DNA of 64,000 nucleotides from Paenibacillus phytohabitans (GTDB lineage Bacteria; Bacillota; Bacilli; Paenibacillales; Paenibacillaceae), in NCBI RefSeq assembly GCF_013141775.1, contig NZ_WHOB01000042.1, forward strand, positions 19,957 through 83,956. Reading direction: 5' to 3'. Below the pieces are notes generated by a model. It saw nothing but the letters and a program-made list of their open reading frames with translations. It searched no databases and was not told the DNA's origin. Both the position numbers and the translations under genes were made by a program. Positions within the stretch are counted from its first letter, which is position 1. Every line of letters starts with the position of its first letter. Positions 41,112 to 50,881 of this stretch are shown here, piece by piece.

Positions 41112-41148
41112 AACAAAAAGCCGGACGCAAACGCGCTGCTTCCGGCTG
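41112..41148 (-). terminator. terminator of the GH4 gene
   Basis: Stem AGCCGGA / TCCGGCT followed by TTTTTG on the minus strand, just beyond the GH4 stop. Confidence 0.8.
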
Positions 41149-41159
41149 AAGTAACTTAT

Positions 41160-42665
41160 TTAGTGTACCTTCTCTCTATCCTTGCCCTTATCGGACTCCC
41201 CGGCGTTTTTGTTCGCGGCCTCACGGTCCTGCATCATTTCATCCACCGTCTTCACCTTCAGCCGGGCAGCGCCTTCGTTGCCGGCATTCGTCGGGATCAG
41301 ATTACCGGAAGCTAGACGTTCCTTCGCTTCAGCTATAGCCGCGCCGTACTGCGGCAGCCAAGGCTCCCCGGCAACCAGCATCTCATCCACCATCTGCCAG
41401 ATCTCCTTCGGATTACAGACCGCACCGACCAGCGGGTCCATCATGAAGGCCTGGCGCAGCAGCTTGTCATCGCCATGCACGGCTGCTTCCACGGCCAGCC
41501 GCTGCACGGAGATGCTTACATTGCAGACAGCCGCCGGGCCCAGCGGCAGGTCGCCGACCAGCGGCATCGAGATACCGTTGCGGTCTACATACCCCGGAGC
41601 TTCAATAATGGCATCGTCCGGCAAATTGGAGATGACCCCGTTATTCACCATATTGAAATGACCTCTGTACACGCGGCCCGTCTCAAGTCCTTCTATTATA
41701 TAGGAGCCATGCTCCTCGCCACGGTTCTCCCGGGTATACTCCAGAGCCGGTTCCTTCATCCAGTTCGGGAAGTCCGTTTCGAACCAGTTGCGGCCTTCTG
41801 TGCAGACCCGCAGGTATCCGCCTGTCTCGCCGTTGATCCAGCTGCCCAGATCGATCCAGTCCATAATCTCGCCGCTGCGTTTGCGGTACCAGGGAACATA
41901 TTCGCTCAGATGTCCGTTCGACTCCGTGCTGTAGTAGCCGAAGCGGCGGAGCATATCGATCCGCACCTTCTCGGTCCGGCTGAATTCCGGATGCTGCTCG
42001 AAGGCCTCCAGCAGTCCGGCCGTCAGATCCTTGCCCTCATGCTTCGCAGAGATGTACCAGGTCTGGTGATTGATTCCGGCGCAGATAATATCCACCTGCG
42101 ACTTCTCCAGCCCGTAGACTTCGGCGATCTGATGATGTCCGTGCTGTACGCCATGGCAGAGTCCGATGGTCCGCACACCGCCATATTTATTGCAGGCCCA
42201 CGTGAGCATGGCCATGGGATTCGAGTAATTCAGGAGCAGCACATCCGGCGCAGCCGTCTCCCGGATATCCCGGCAGATCTCCAGCATCTCGGCAATGCCG
42301 CGCTGTCCGTACATGATCCCTCCCGCACACAGCGTATCACCTACGCATTGGTCCACGCCGTATTTCAGCGGAATGTCCACATCGGTGGCGAACGCCTCAA
42401 GGCCGCCCATGCGTATAGTGCAAAATACGTACCTGGCATCCTTCAGCGCTTCTCTCCGGTCCGTGGTGGGAGCGATCACGATATCCAGGCCGTTCTCCTT
42501 AATATCCTTCTGGCACAGCTCAGTGACCATCTGCAGATTATGGCTGTTTATATCCATGAATGAGACTTCAATATTACGGAATTCCGGTACTGTCAGCAGG
42601 TCGCGCAGCAGCCCGCGTGTAAATCCAATACTGCCCGCCCCGATAAAGGTTACTTTAAAAGACAT
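41160..42665 (-). CDS. melA: alpha-galactosidase / alpha-glucosidase, GH4
   Basis: A 501-residue GH4 glycosidase that works by NAD+- and Mn2+-dependent oxidation-elimination. NAD binding is FIGAGSIGFTRG at the N-terminus. The sugar/metal site includes LLNYSNPMAMLTWA, IGLCHGVQHG (metal cysteine and histidine) and CAGINHQTWY. The CHGVQHG form points to MelA-type alpha-galactosidases; alpha-glucosidase or galacturonidase specificity is possible. The ATG at 42665 has GGAGG nine bases upstream. The AraC-type gene ahead on the same strand (134 bp) is probably its activator. Confidence 0.9.
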   Translation of the reverse strand: MSFKVTFIGAGSIGFTRGLLRDLLTVPEFRNIEVSFMDINSHNLQMVTELCQKDIKENGLDIVIAPTTDRREALKDARYVFCTIRMGGLEAFATDVDIPLKYGVDQCVGDTLCAGGIMYGQRGIAEMLEICRDIRETAAPDVLLLNYSNPMAMLTWACNKYGGVRTIGLCHGVQHGHHQIAEVYGLEKSQVDIICAGINHQTWYISAKHEGKDLTAGLLEAFEQHPEFSRTEKVRIDMLRRFGYYSTESNGHLSEYVPWYRKRSGEIMDWIDLGSWINGETGGYLRVCTEGRNWFETDFPNWMKEPALEYTRENRGEEHGSYIIEGLETGRVYRGHFNMVNNGVISNLPDDAIIEAPGYVDRNGISMPLVGDLPLGPAAVCNVSISVQRLAVEAAVHGDDKLLRQAFMMDPLVGAVCNPKEIWQMVDEMLVAGEPWLPQYGAAIAEAKERLASGNLIPTNAGNEGAARLKVKTVDEMMQDREAANKNAGESDKGKDREKVH

Positions 42666-42798
42666 TGTTATCATCCTCCGGCAAAGAATTGTAGATTCTT
42701 GTCCATTGTAGCAAGGAGGCTGCGGGAAACGTAACCAATATCATGACCACTTTGCCGTCATAGTGTCAACAATTCTCACCTTTAGAGCAGAAACCCAT

Positions 42799-43704
42799 CT
42801 ATTCCTCACTCCAGGAATGGCGGTCCAGCGAGTTGCGGTATTCGATCGGAGTACAGCCGGTATACTTTTTGAACAGGAGATGAAAATACTGCCTGCTGCT
42901 AATGCCCACATAATCAGCGATTTCAGCGACCGGAATCTCACTCTGCCCAAGCAGCATCCGGGCCTTCTCCATACGCAGCCTGTTCAGGTAATCGGTTAAG
43001 GTCTGGCCGGTATGTGTCCTGAAGATCCGCTGCAGATAGCCCGGGTGGACATTCACAGTGAGCGCGACTTCCTTGACTTGAATACTCCGGTCATAGTTCT
43101 GGTGCAGGAACTCTACCGCGCGCCGTACATAGAGCTGTGAAGGCTGCCCACTTGCCGGCAGCGATTCCCGCCGCAGTCTGGACAGACGCAGCAGCAATTC
43201 CGAGAAGAGCAGATGCGCCATGCTGTTTCCGCGCTTCCCCTGCTGATCCAGCTCCAGCACCAATGCCTTTAGTACATGAAACACCTCTTCCTGGTCTGAC
43301 AGCACCAGACTATTGAAGGGACTCTGCAGCAAATCCGCCAGCGCCTCTTCCTCCCGGACCAGCCTGCTTACCGAGGGAGCTACACCGCCGTACTCTGTGA
43401 ATGCGAATTCCACATTCAGCATCCGGCAGGAGGACCCGTCTTCGACGATCAGCCTGTGGGGAACGCCCGCATCCAGCAGAATCATTTCTCCCCGCTTCAG
43501 CCGGAAGGGGGTATGGCCGCCCGATTCATCCCGTACCTCGACCACACAGCTGCCTGAGATCAGATACATGATTTCGGTCGAATTATGCTGATGGTAGGCC
43601 ATCGTGTAGTTGCTCCACTGCTTGTAATAGTAGGCCAGGAATCGCGGGCTGTAATCCCCTTCAAGCAAAGCCTGCTGAAAAAGACTTCCGTTCAACTCCG
43701 GCAT
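42799..43704 (-). CDS. AraC-family regulator with cupin domain
   Basis: A 301-residue regulator. The N-terminal cupin-like sensor (about 25-115) includes YHQHNSTEIMYLISGSC. The C-terminal double helix-turn-helix (about 190-290) contains QVKEVALTVNVHPGYLQRIF and IAEIADYVGISSRQYFHLLF, then the AraC closing motif KYTGCTPIEYRN. It probably senses a sugar and activates the adjacent GH4 gene downstream on the same strand. Confidence 0.9.
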   Translation of the reverse strand: MPELNGSLFQQALLEGDYSPRFLAYYYKQWSNYTMAYHQHNSTEIMYLISGSCVVEVRDESGGHTPFRLKRGEMILLDAGVPHRLIVEDGSSCRMLNVEFAFTEYGGVAPSVSRLVREEEALADLLQSPFNSLVLSDQEEVFHVLKALVLELDQQGKRGNSMAHLLFSELLLRLSRLRRESLPASGQPSQLYVRRAVEFLHQNYDRSIQVKEVALTVNVHPGYLQRIFRTHTGQTLTDYLNRLRMEKARMLLGQSEIPVAEIADYVGISSRQYFHLLFKKYTGCTPIEYRNSLDRHSWSEE

Positions 43705-43920
43705 CCCGCATGCCTCCTTCGCCAGTATTCATAGCACAAGTGTATCCCTTGAGCTCCGCCAGGACAAGAAGCTGACCGAAGTCCAATACTGGAATAACAT
43801 AGCTTTATAAGTTAATCATTTCTTGAATGTAAATTAGAATTTCAGTGAGGATCACACAGATTCAGAGCTCCCTCCTCGCAGATAATCAAAATTTCCCAGT
43901 AATCTCTCTATCCGCGTAAA

Positions 43921-44095
43921 TGTTGTAAGTATTACAACTTTAGTTCATGTAGCCAGGGGTTTTCCAGAGTATTGTTGTATGAAATACAACAATTGGTTCA
44001 TTAATTCGACTGGATTAGATGAAATATTGTATTTAATACATTTTTTTCCATTCAGGCCAATTTGATGAGGGGAATGTTGTATTTCGTGCAGGATT
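43921..44095 (+). repeat. phased TTGTA/TACAA palindromes, array of four
   Basis: Elements of the form TGTTGTANNNATTACAAC begin at 43921, 43973, 44025 and 44075 (spacings 52, 52, 50). The second is the clearest (TTGTTGTATGAAATACAACA). The monomer pattern and period resemble the array at the right end of the window. The 43705-43920 stretch before it shows no gene. Confidence 0.6.
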
Positions 44096-44166
44096 TTCGC
44101 TTATTTATTATGTGCAGCAGAGAGAAGAACGCAGAAAAAACAAGAGCAAAGGCACGAAGCGCTCTA

Positions 44167-44255
44167 CTCTTGTTTTCAATGATCCTATCTAAGTGTCTAT
44201 CTCTGCTCTTGTTTTCAATGCTCCTATCTAAGTGTCTATCCCTACTCTTGTTCGC
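44167..44255 (+). repeat. 39-bp tandem repeat, 2.3 copies
   Basis: Copies starting CTCTTGTTTTCAATG at 44167 and 44206, with a partial third at 44245, just beyond the S51 peptidase stop. Confidence 0.85.
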
Positions 44256-44260
44256 CATGA

Positions 44261-44923
44261 TTAATGAATTTTAGTCAAAATATCATTCACCACGCTATAC
44301 ACTCCGCCGCCTTCCACTATTTCCAGCATCCCGTTCAACAGGTAGATCCCTGTTTCTTCATCGATCCCGTAATTCGGAAGATCACCGAACGTACGGACTG
44401 CGGTTCTTAAATGATCTTCATCCTCCCACTGGGTAAAATGTACGGACAGCAGCAGCTCAGGGATTAGATTCAAGCCCTTGCGGTGATAAAACAACCTGCT
44501 CTCATTATCCTTAGCGGAAATAATACACAGCTCAGGGCTGATTAAAGCTCCCGCCGAGAACCCCGCAACCGGAACGCCAGACTCATACCTCCGTTTAATA
44601 GCGCCGCCAATCGCGGTATCTACAATATAATCGGCATACAGGTCCGTATCCCCGCCTCCGATGATAATGCCCGAGCAGTTCTCTATGCTCTGAACAACAA
44701 CATCCGCAGGTGTAGCGGGCAGCGGCAGATAACGGAACTCTGTTAACCCTGCATCAGCCAGCGGACGCGTATAGACCGGCACGTAATCTTCCCAGCTCTC
44801 CCCACGCTCCACGAATAATACAACAACAGGACCCGCGCCTTCACCCGCTATATCTTTATACTTCCTTGCCAGATCCTGCGTAAAAGGCGGACCCCCGCCA
44901 TTCAGAAATAAGTGCTTATCCAT
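44261..44923 (-). CDS. S51-family peptidase / cyanophycinase-like protein
   Basis: A 220-residue protein with the class I glutamine amidotransferase-like fold of peptidase S51 (PepE, cyanophycinase). The nucleophile elbow is GFSAGA with Ser123, and IIIGGGDT (about 86-93) is the family's preceding motif. Possible substrates are alpha-aspartyl dipeptides or Asp-Arg-type dipeptides; the sequence does not decide. No signal peptide, so probably cytoplasmic. A single gene. Confidence 0.85.
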   Translation of the reverse strand: MDKHLFLNGGGPPFTQDLARKYKDIAGEGAGPVVVLFVERGESWEDYVPVYTRPLADAGLTEFRYLPLPATPADVVVQSIENCSGIIIGGGDTDLYADYIVDTAIGGAIKRRYESGVPVAGFSAGALISPELCIISAKDNESRLFYHRKGLNLIPELLLSVHFTQWEDEDHLRTAVRTFGDLPNYGIDEETGIYLLNGMLEIVEGGGVYSVVNDILTKIH

Positions 44924-45010
44924 GACATCACCTTCGGTTTTTTACAGACAACTATAACGACAAGTGTAAGTTCTGGCAATAGCACTTCACTTTATCAACT
45001 ACACACCGGC

Positions 45011-47065
45011 TCATCCCTGAAAAGAAACCATCGACTGCTTCAGATTCTCAGCTAGCACCTCCAGCTTGCCTGACAGAGCCACCAGCTCCTCACTCACTAT
45101 GAACTGCTGTGAAGACATCGAGGCCACCTCCTCCGTTGAGGCACTGGTCTGCTGCACGACCGAGATTACACTCGCCATGGATTGCCCCAGCTGCTGACGG
45201 TAACCGGTCAGCTCCTTAACCGCCGCCGAAGACTGGCTTAGATAACCGCTGAACACTTCCATCTCCGCCCGCACACTTTCAAAGATAAGCGAAGATTCCC
45301 GGACCGAGGTTATCTGCCCGCTGAACAGCGGTGCTGCTTCACTCACTACCTTAACCGTGTTCTCGATATGGCTGCTGATCTCCTCCGTAATTCTGGAGAC
45401 AGACGCAATGGACTGGCTGGATTGGTTAGCCAGTCCCCTGATCTCATCGGCAATAACATTAAAGCCCCTCCCCGCAGCCCCCGCACGTACAGCTTCAATA
45501 GAAGCATTAAGAGCCAGAATATTCGTCTGCTTGTTCATGGCAATCATCGGGGAGAGAATGCTGCGGATCAGCACCGTGCTGTCACGCAGCATGGCCGAGT
45601 TCTCCTGAATCAGATTCATCATCTTCAGGGCAGATTCACTTTGATCCACCAGCTTCTTCATCAGCTCCGCTCCCTGGCCGCTTACCGCCATGACCTTTCC
45701 TGCGGAATCAGCCATGACTGCATTCGTCTCCGCCACTTCGTCCGTCTTGTCTCCCATCAGCTCCACCTTGCGGTTGCTGCTCTCCGCTTCTGCCGCCAGG
45801 CTGGCTGCCCCGCCGGCGATCTCGCCGGTTGCGGCAGCCACTTCCCTGGCATGAGTACGGGTCGCCCCCGAAGCAAGCACCAACTGCTCGGACGTGGCCA
45901 GTACCGCCGCCGCCGAACTGCTGCTCTGGCCGGCCAGCCGGGAGATCTGCTCCATCATCCGGTTGAAGCTGTGTCCCAGCCGCCCGATCTCATCCTGGCC
46001 CTTGAAGTTCGTCCGCACCTGCAGATTCCCCTGTTCGCCTTCCTCCATCAGCCGGGCCAGCTTGCCGAGCGGGCGGCCGATCAGCCGCACCAGCACATAA
46101 CCAATCACCAGCGCAATCACAGCCGCAGCCAGCACAACCAGCAGTGTAATATAGAGCAGCCGGTCTGCCGATTTAGTGAAATCACTCACCGGAGCATAAC
46201 CCAGCAGTGTCCAGTCAGCTGTCACCAGCGGCTGATAGACCACAAGCTGTGAGCTGCCCTGCTCATCAGCCGCAGTGAAGGATTGCTTCTGCCCTTCAAC
46301 CCCGGTATCCGCTGCCTGTATGTAAGAAGGCTGTCCGAGCAGCCCGTTATCCGCCCCGTACACAATATTGCCAGTCCTGTCAAGGATGCGGATCTCCCCG
46401 GCAAGTCCGATATGCAGATTGGATAATACATCGGTCAGAGCTTTACCCTTCACCTCAATCAGCATATAATACTCCGCTGCCGGGTTCTGGATATTCCGCA
46501 GCAGACGGCCCATTGTCATGGAGGACTCACTGTAAGCGTCGAAGAAGCCTTTGGCCCGTGCGGGGAACCAGACGGGGTTGCCTTTGCCGTTATCGATCTC
46601 CTTCATGCGGGCAAGAACGCCTTCATCACTGCGCACGCCGCTGATGCCTGTTGATTTGTAGGATTCAGCATCCACCATGCTTCTTGCGACCAGCCGGACG
46701 CCCAGCAGGCGATCATCGGAGCCCCGGACGGAATCCAGCTTACGGCGGATCCGGTCTTCAGCTGCTACCTTGGCTACCGTTCCGGCACCGGGATTATGGA
46801 TGGTCTCCATATCTGATTTTAGTGCAGAGTCTACGGCGAATTGCCTTGAAAGCGCTTCATATTCAGCAAACAGGAAGTCCAGCTTGTCCGCCGCCTGCAC
46901 AATAGACTGTGAGGATGCCGCTGCTACCTCGTTGGTAATGATTCTTTTAGCAGCATAATAGGAGGTTAAGCCCAGCACAGAGGACAATAGCACAATTGTA
47001 CAGAACAGAATCACAAATAATTTGACGCCAACCGATCTGAAGTTTAATTTCCGCTGCCGTTTCAT
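45011..47065 (-). CDS. methyl-accepting chemotaxis protein
   Basis: A 684-residue transmembrane chemoreceptor: TM1 about 14-37, an extracellular Cache-type sensing region (about 40-300, with PVWFPARAKGFFDAYSES), TM2 303-326, HAMP 327-378 and the cytoplasmic signalling domain (about 400-684). The signalling hairpin tip is QTNILALNASIEAVRAGAAG. It lies directly behind mdxG with a terminator in between, so maltodextrin sensing is possible, but the ligand cannot be read from the sequence. TM1 and TM2 lack cysteines or other special residues. Confidence 0.92.
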   Translation of the reverse strand: MKRQRKLNFRSVGVKLFVILFCTIVLLSSVLGLTSYYAAKRIITNEVAAASSQSIVQAADKLDFLFAEYEALSRQFAVDSALKSDMETIHNPGAGTVAKVAAEDRIRRKLDSVRGSDDRLLGVRLVARSMVDAESYKSTGISGVRSDEGVLARMKEIDNGKGNPVWFPARAKGFFDAYSESSMTMGRLLRNIQNPAAEYYMLIEVKGKALTDVLSNLHIGLAGEIRILDRTGNIVYGADNGLLGQPSYIQAADTGVEGQKQSFTAADEQGSSQLVVYQPLVTADWTLLGYAPVSDFTKSADRLLYITLLVVLAAAVIALVIGYVLVRLIGRPLGKLARLMEEGEQGNLQVRTNFKGQDEIGRLGHSFNRMMEQISRLAGQSSSSAAAVLATSEQLVLASGATRTHAREVAAATGEIAGGAASLAAEAESSNRKVELMGDKTDEVAETNAVMADSAGKVMAVSGQGAELMKKLVDQSESALKMMNLIQENSAMLRDSTVLIRSILSPMIAMNKQTNILALNASIEAVRAGAAGRGFNVIADEIRGLANQSSQSIASVSRITEEISSHIENTVKVVSEAAPLFSGQITSVRESSLIFESVRAEMEVFSGYLSQSSAAVKELTGYRQQLGQSMASVISVVQQTSASTEEVASMSSQQFIVSEELVALSGKLEVLAENLKQSMVSFQG

Positions 47066-47088
47066 TACGCTCTCTCCTTATTTGTTCG

Positions 47089-47141
47089 GTAAAAAATACA
47101 GGTGCAGCCCTTCGTTGACTGCATAAAGGCCGCACCTGTTA
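47089..47141 (-). terminator. terminator of the mdx operon
   Basis: Stem ACAGGTGCGGCC / GGGCTGCACCTGT with a run of T (ATTTTTTACC) on the minus strand, between mdxG and the chemoreceptor. Confidence 0.87.
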
Positions 47142-47187
47142 TTCATAATGACATCAGCATTTCTTATTATCCTTATTCCTTAAAGGC

Positions 47188-48036
47188 TTACCCCTTGCTC
47201 GCCCCTGCGGTCAGACCATCCACAAGCAGGCGCTGCAGGAAGCCGAACAGGATCATAATCGGTACAGAGATCAATACTGCACCCGCTGCGAACAGCGTGA
47301 AGTTGGAATTCTGCATCGTATTGACCATATCCCACATTCCGACCGCGACGGTCCAGTTCTCCTTGGTCCGCAGAATCAGCTTGGCGAAGATGAAGTCCAC
47401 CCATGGGCCGACAAACTGGGTCAGTGCCATATAAGTGATCATCGGGCGGGACAGCGGCAGGATAATCCGTGTGAAAATCCCGAAGTTGCTCGCCCCGTCA
47501 ATCCGCGCGGCTTCATCCAGCGAACGCGGAATCGTATCCAGGAAGCCTTTGGCAATCAAGGTCCCTCCGAGCGGTGCTCCGGCAGCGTACACGATAATCA
47601 ATGCCAGATGGGTATCCAGCAGATTGAACTCCTTCAGCAGCAGATAGATTGCAATCATACTCATGAAGCCCGGGAACATCCCGAGGATCAGCAGGGTTGA
47701 CATGGTCGTCTTGCGGCTTTTGAACCGGAACCGGGATAAGGCGTAACTGGTCAAAAGCGTCAGCACCACGCCGATCAGCATGGAGAACACGGCAATCTTG
47801 AGCGTATTTGCGTACCAGGTTCCGAACATATAGACCGGTGAAGTGAACAACTCTTTGTAATGAGCCAGTGTAAAATGGTCGGGAATCAGCGTTTTGCTGT
47901 ACAGGGATTTGCCCGGACGGAAGGATGCCAGAAGAATCCAGAGTGCCGGATAGATCGCAGCAATCGCCAGGATAACCAGAATGATGTAGCTGAGGCCCAA
48001 ACGAATAAAGCTCGCAAGCTTGCGTGAGGTGATCAT
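47188..48036 (-). CDS. mdxG: maltodextrin ABC transporter permease MdxG (MalG type)
   Basis: A 282-residue permease with six membrane helices. The EAA loop contacting the ATPase is EAARIDGASNFGIFTRIILP, and YALSRFRFKSRK precedes it. The start overlaps the mdxF stop by four bases (ATGA). No ATPase gene is present; in related Bacillus systems the shared MsmX ATPase fulfils that role. Last gene of the mdxEFG unit. Confidence 0.93.
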   Translation of the reverse strand: MITSRKLASFIRLGLSYIILVILAIAAIYPALWILLASFRPGKSLYSKTLIPDHFTLAHYKELFTSPVYMFGTWYANTLKIAVFSMLIGVVLTLLTSYALSRFRFKSRKTTMSTLLILGMFPGFMSMIAIYLLLKEFNLLDTHLALIIVYAAGAPLGGTLIAKGFLDTIPRSLDEAARIDGASNFGIFTRIILPLSRPMITYMALTQFVGPWVDFIFAKLILRTKENWTVAVGMWDMVNTMQNSNFTLFAAGAVLISVPIMILFGFLQRLLVDGLTAGASKG

Positions 48037-49346
48037 TGAATCATATCCTCCTCTTGGAATGACTTGGTCCGGCGGTAATTGTACAGGGAGAACCCTGCAA
48101 CAATGATGAAGAGAATGATCCCTATCGCGGAAGCCATATTATTCTTGTTCTGATCCAGCGTCAGCTTATACAGCCACGTTACGAGCAGGTCGGTTGACCC
48201 GGCGTACTGATAGTTACCGTTGACCGGGTTGCCTGCGGTTAGCAGATAGATTGCATTAAAGTTATTGATATTGCCGGCAAACTGCATAATCAGTGTAGGC
48301 GCGGTAGAGAACAGAATCATAGGCAGCGTAACAATCCGGAACTTCTGATAATTCGTAGCCCCGTCCACTTCGGCTGCTTCATACATATCGCGCGGTATCG
48401 TAGTCAGCACACCCATAATCAGCAGCATGGATACCGGAATACCAACCCACATGTTGACAATAATGACCGTGACCTTTGCCCAGAACGGATCTGTCAGCCA
48501 TGGCAGTCCGCCAAGTCCGAAGTAGCCGAGATACTGGTTGATCGGTCCAAACTGTCCGTTGAACAGGTTGCGCATCAGCAGGAGGGAGATCATCTGCGGC
48601 ACGGCATAGGGGATGATCAGAATCATTCTCCACATGCCTTTGAAGCGGACCCCTTTTTGGTTGATCAGCAGGGCAACGAGCATCCCGCCGAAATAAGTAG
48701 TTATAGTCGATAGAACCGCCCAGATAATAGTCCAGGTAAGTACTCCATAGAAGGTATGGCTCCAGGATTTCAGCACCAGCAGATTGCGGAAGGTTTCAAA
48801 GCCTACCCAGTCTACCAGTCTGGCCGGCGGAATGTGGTCCGGTGCGGCATAGTTGGTGAAGGCCAGCATGATCATAAAAACAATCGGCATGATGGTGAAG
48901 AACAAAATACCGATACCCGGAAGCAGCAAAAAGCTCTGGGCAAATTTGTAATCCAGAATATAGCGTACGGATTGCTTGAATGTATTCGATGGACGACCGG
49001 TTTCGCGTTCTGCTCCGATTTTATGGGCATCCCTAATATTCATGTACCAGACAATCAGGAATAACACAAAGAACAGCAGGGTAATCAGGCTTTCAATCAG
49101 AATAACGATGGAATGGTCACCGGGAACCATTTTGGCGATGCCCTTAACCTTCTCAAGGCGGCTTGGAGATTCCCCGAGTGTGGTGATGCCCCAGAAGGCC
49201 CTGCCCAAATTGGTAATGAAATAGAATAGTGCGGCTGCTTCTACAGCTATGAAAATAAGCCCTTTGATGAATTGGCGGTTATATATTTGTCCCAATCCCA
49301 TAAAAATGGCCGACAGTACTGCGGCTCTAGCTTTGTATCGCTGCAT
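48033..49346 (-). CDS. mdxF: maltodextrin ABC transporter permease MdxF (MalF type)
   Basis: A 437-residue permease, longer than average because of extra N-terminal helices (about 10-100; QIYNRQFIKGLIFIAVEAAA) as in B. subtilis MdxF. The EAA loop is EAAEVDGATNYQKFRIVTLP. It pairs with MdxG to form the channel for imported maltodextrins. 142 bp of spacer to mdxE hold a GC-rich hairpin. Weak ribosome site (GGAAGG). Confidence 0.93.
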   Translation of the reverse strand: MQRYKARAAVLSAIFMGLGQIYNRQFIKGLIFIAVEAAALFYFITNLGRAFWGITTLGESPSRLEKVKGIAKMVPGDHSIVILIESLITLLFFVLFLIVWYMNIRDAHKIGAERETGRPSNTFKQSVRYILDYKFAQSFLLLPGIGILFFTIMPIVFMIMLAFTNYAAPDHIPPARLVDWVGFETFRNLLVLKSWSHTFYGVLTWTIIWAVLSTITTYFGGMLVALLINQKGVRFKGMWRMILIIPYAVPQMISLLLMRNLFNGQFGPINQYLGYFGLGGLPWLTDPFWAKVTVIIVNMWVGIPVSMLLIMGVLTTIPRDMYEAAEVDGATNYQKFRIVTLPMILFSTAPTLIMQFAGNINNFNAIYLLTAGNPVNGNYQYAGSTDLLVTWLYKLTLDQNKNNMASAIGIILFIIVAGFSLYNYRRTKSFQEEDMIQ

Positions 49347-49386
49347 TTCCCTTCCGTTCTCCTCTCCGCGCGGAATTCAGGAAACT

Positions 49387-49411
49387 GCCCGCCGCGAGCT
49401 ATGCGGCGGGC
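49387..49411 (-). promoter_or_regulatory. intercistronic hairpin between mdxE and mdxF
   Basis: Nine-base GC arms GCCCGCCGC / GCGGCGGGC around a seven-base loop, without a U run. Such structures between a binding protein and its permease often keep the upstream part of the message more abundant. Confidence 0.6.
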
Positions 49412-49488
49412 GATTTGATTCCACTGTGTGCTGATGGTTGTTTGTTGCCTCAAGGGCAGCTGATGATTACACTGCCGGAGAGCTGATT

Positions 49489-50823
49489 TTACTGGGCAGA
49501 TGCCCCGTTATTCAAATCCTTGATTTGTTCTACTGCTTTGTCCATAGCTGCCTTAGGATCAGTGTTGTTATCCCAGATTGCCGGGAGCGCTGCATTTACG
49601 GGGCTCCATACGTTACCCATTTCAGGAATCGAAGGCATCGGCTGGGAGTTCTTGGCTTGTTCAGCAAAAGCGGATACATACGGATCGCTAGTGATTTGTG
49701 CATCCTGCAGTGCTTCGTTATTCGTAGGCACGGAACCGATCAGTTTGTTGAGCGTCAGCTGCGCATCTTTGCCGGAAGCAAAGCGGGCATACAATTTAGC
49801 AGCATTCGGATACTGTGTGTAGGCGTTGACTGCGAAAATTTTGATTCCGGAGAACGTAATCGCTGTTTTGCCGTCAATGGTAGGAATCGGAGCAATTCCG
49901 AGGTTGTCGCCCAGAGCTTCTTTATAACCGGCAAGCTCCCAAGGTCCAGTGATATCCATGGCCACATCGCCAGTGTTGAACAAGCTGCGCTTAATGTCCG
50001 GGTTAATGTCGCCGCTCTTAATCGGCAATATTTCTTTCAGCTTTACAAATTCACTCAGACCTTTGATCGCGCCTTCATTGTTCAGACCGATATCGTCTTT
50101 GTCCGTGCCGTCTTTGCCGAACAGGTAACCGCCGGTTGTAGCGATGAACGGATAGTTGAAGTACATGTTGCCGACTTCCCACATAATTCCGTATCTGTTC
50201 TTGGCTTTATCAGTGAACGTTTTGCTGAAGGCAATCACGTCATCGAAGGATTTAGGTGCTTCCTTGACCAGCGATTTGTTGTAGAACAGCGCATAGGTTT
50301 CTGCCGCTCTCGGATAACCGTACAGTTCACCCTCATAGGACGAGCCTACGATGGATGCTTCTGTGTTCTCAGCTTTGGTCTGCTCACCGAAAATATCGTT
50401 TGGAAGCAGCAGGCTCGCGCTTGCAGCCTTACCCAGATTATCGTGAGGAATGAGGACAACGTCTGCAGCCAGACCTGACGGACCATCTTGTGTCAGCTTG
50501 CCGACCTGATCGGGCGGTGCTACCTCTTCAATTTTGATGGGAACGTTGTACTGCGCGGTGAACTGCTTGGCGATCTCTTCAGCAAATGCTCTTTCTTCTT
50601 TACTCTCCCAGATCACCAGTGATGCGCCGTCTTCAGGTACAATCTCATCTGTTGCCGGAGCATTCCCGCCGTTTGTACCAGCGTTGTCTGTTGCTGCTGC
50701 ATTATTCGCAGGAGCATTGGTTGCTGCTGCATTTCCCCCGTTATTGTTGTTTGAGCCGCACGCCGTAATCGACATTGCCATAGAGAACGATGCGGTGAGA
50801 ACCATGAGTTTTTTCAAATTCAT
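49489..50823 (-). CDS. mdxE: maltodextrin-binding lipoprotein MdxE
   Basis: A 444-residue extracellular solute-binding lipoprotein of the MalE family. The signal peptide ends in the lipobox SITAC with Cys22, followed by an Asn/Ala/Gly-rich linker (24-60). The binding domain opens with ASLVIWESKEERAFAEEIAK and has PTIDGKTAITFSGIKIFAVN and FASGKDAQLTLNKLIGSVPT. It captures maltose or maltodextrins for MdxFG. It is first in the operon behind a region rich in operator-like sites. The start is ATG with GGAGGGG upstream. Confidence 0.93.
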   Translation of the reverse strand: MNLKKLMVLTASFSMAMSITACGSNNNNGGNAAATNAPANNAAATDNAGTNGGNAPATDEIVPEDGASLVIWESKEERAFAEEIAKQFTAQYNVPIKIEEVAPPDQVGKLTQDGPSGLAADVVLIPHDNLGKAASASLLLPNDIFGEQTKAENTEASIVGSSYEGELYGYPRAAETYALFYNKSLVKEAPKSFDDVIAFSKTFTDKAKNRYGIMWEVGNMYFNYPFIATTGGYLFGKDGTDKDDIGLNNEGAIKGLSEFVKLKEILPIKSGDINPDIKRSLFNTGDVAMDITGPWELAGYKEALGDNLGIAPIPTIDGKTAITFSGIKIFAVNAYTQYPNAAKLYARFASGKDAQLTLNKLIGSVPTNNEALQDAQITSDPYVSAFAEQAKNSQPMPSIPEMGNVWSPVNAALPAIWDNNTDPKAAMDKAVEQIKDLNNGASAQ

Positions 50824-50881
50824 TGCTTTTAACCCCTCCCGATTTGTATATCACTTGATTTGAACATGATGCCTCCGACTT

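Noticed and set aside
40640..41116. Minus-strand frame of 158 codons rich in Gly, Lys, Arg
   Set aside because: It is a translation of the pyrimidine-rich tract, low complexity, with no ribosome site.
44052..44258. Minus-strand frame with repeated KSRDRHLDR
   Set aside because: It is created by the 39-bp tandem repeat and starts in intergenic palindromes.
49438..50478. 346-codon plus-strand frame opposite mdxE
   Set aside because: Shadow of the clear lipoprotein gene on the other strand.
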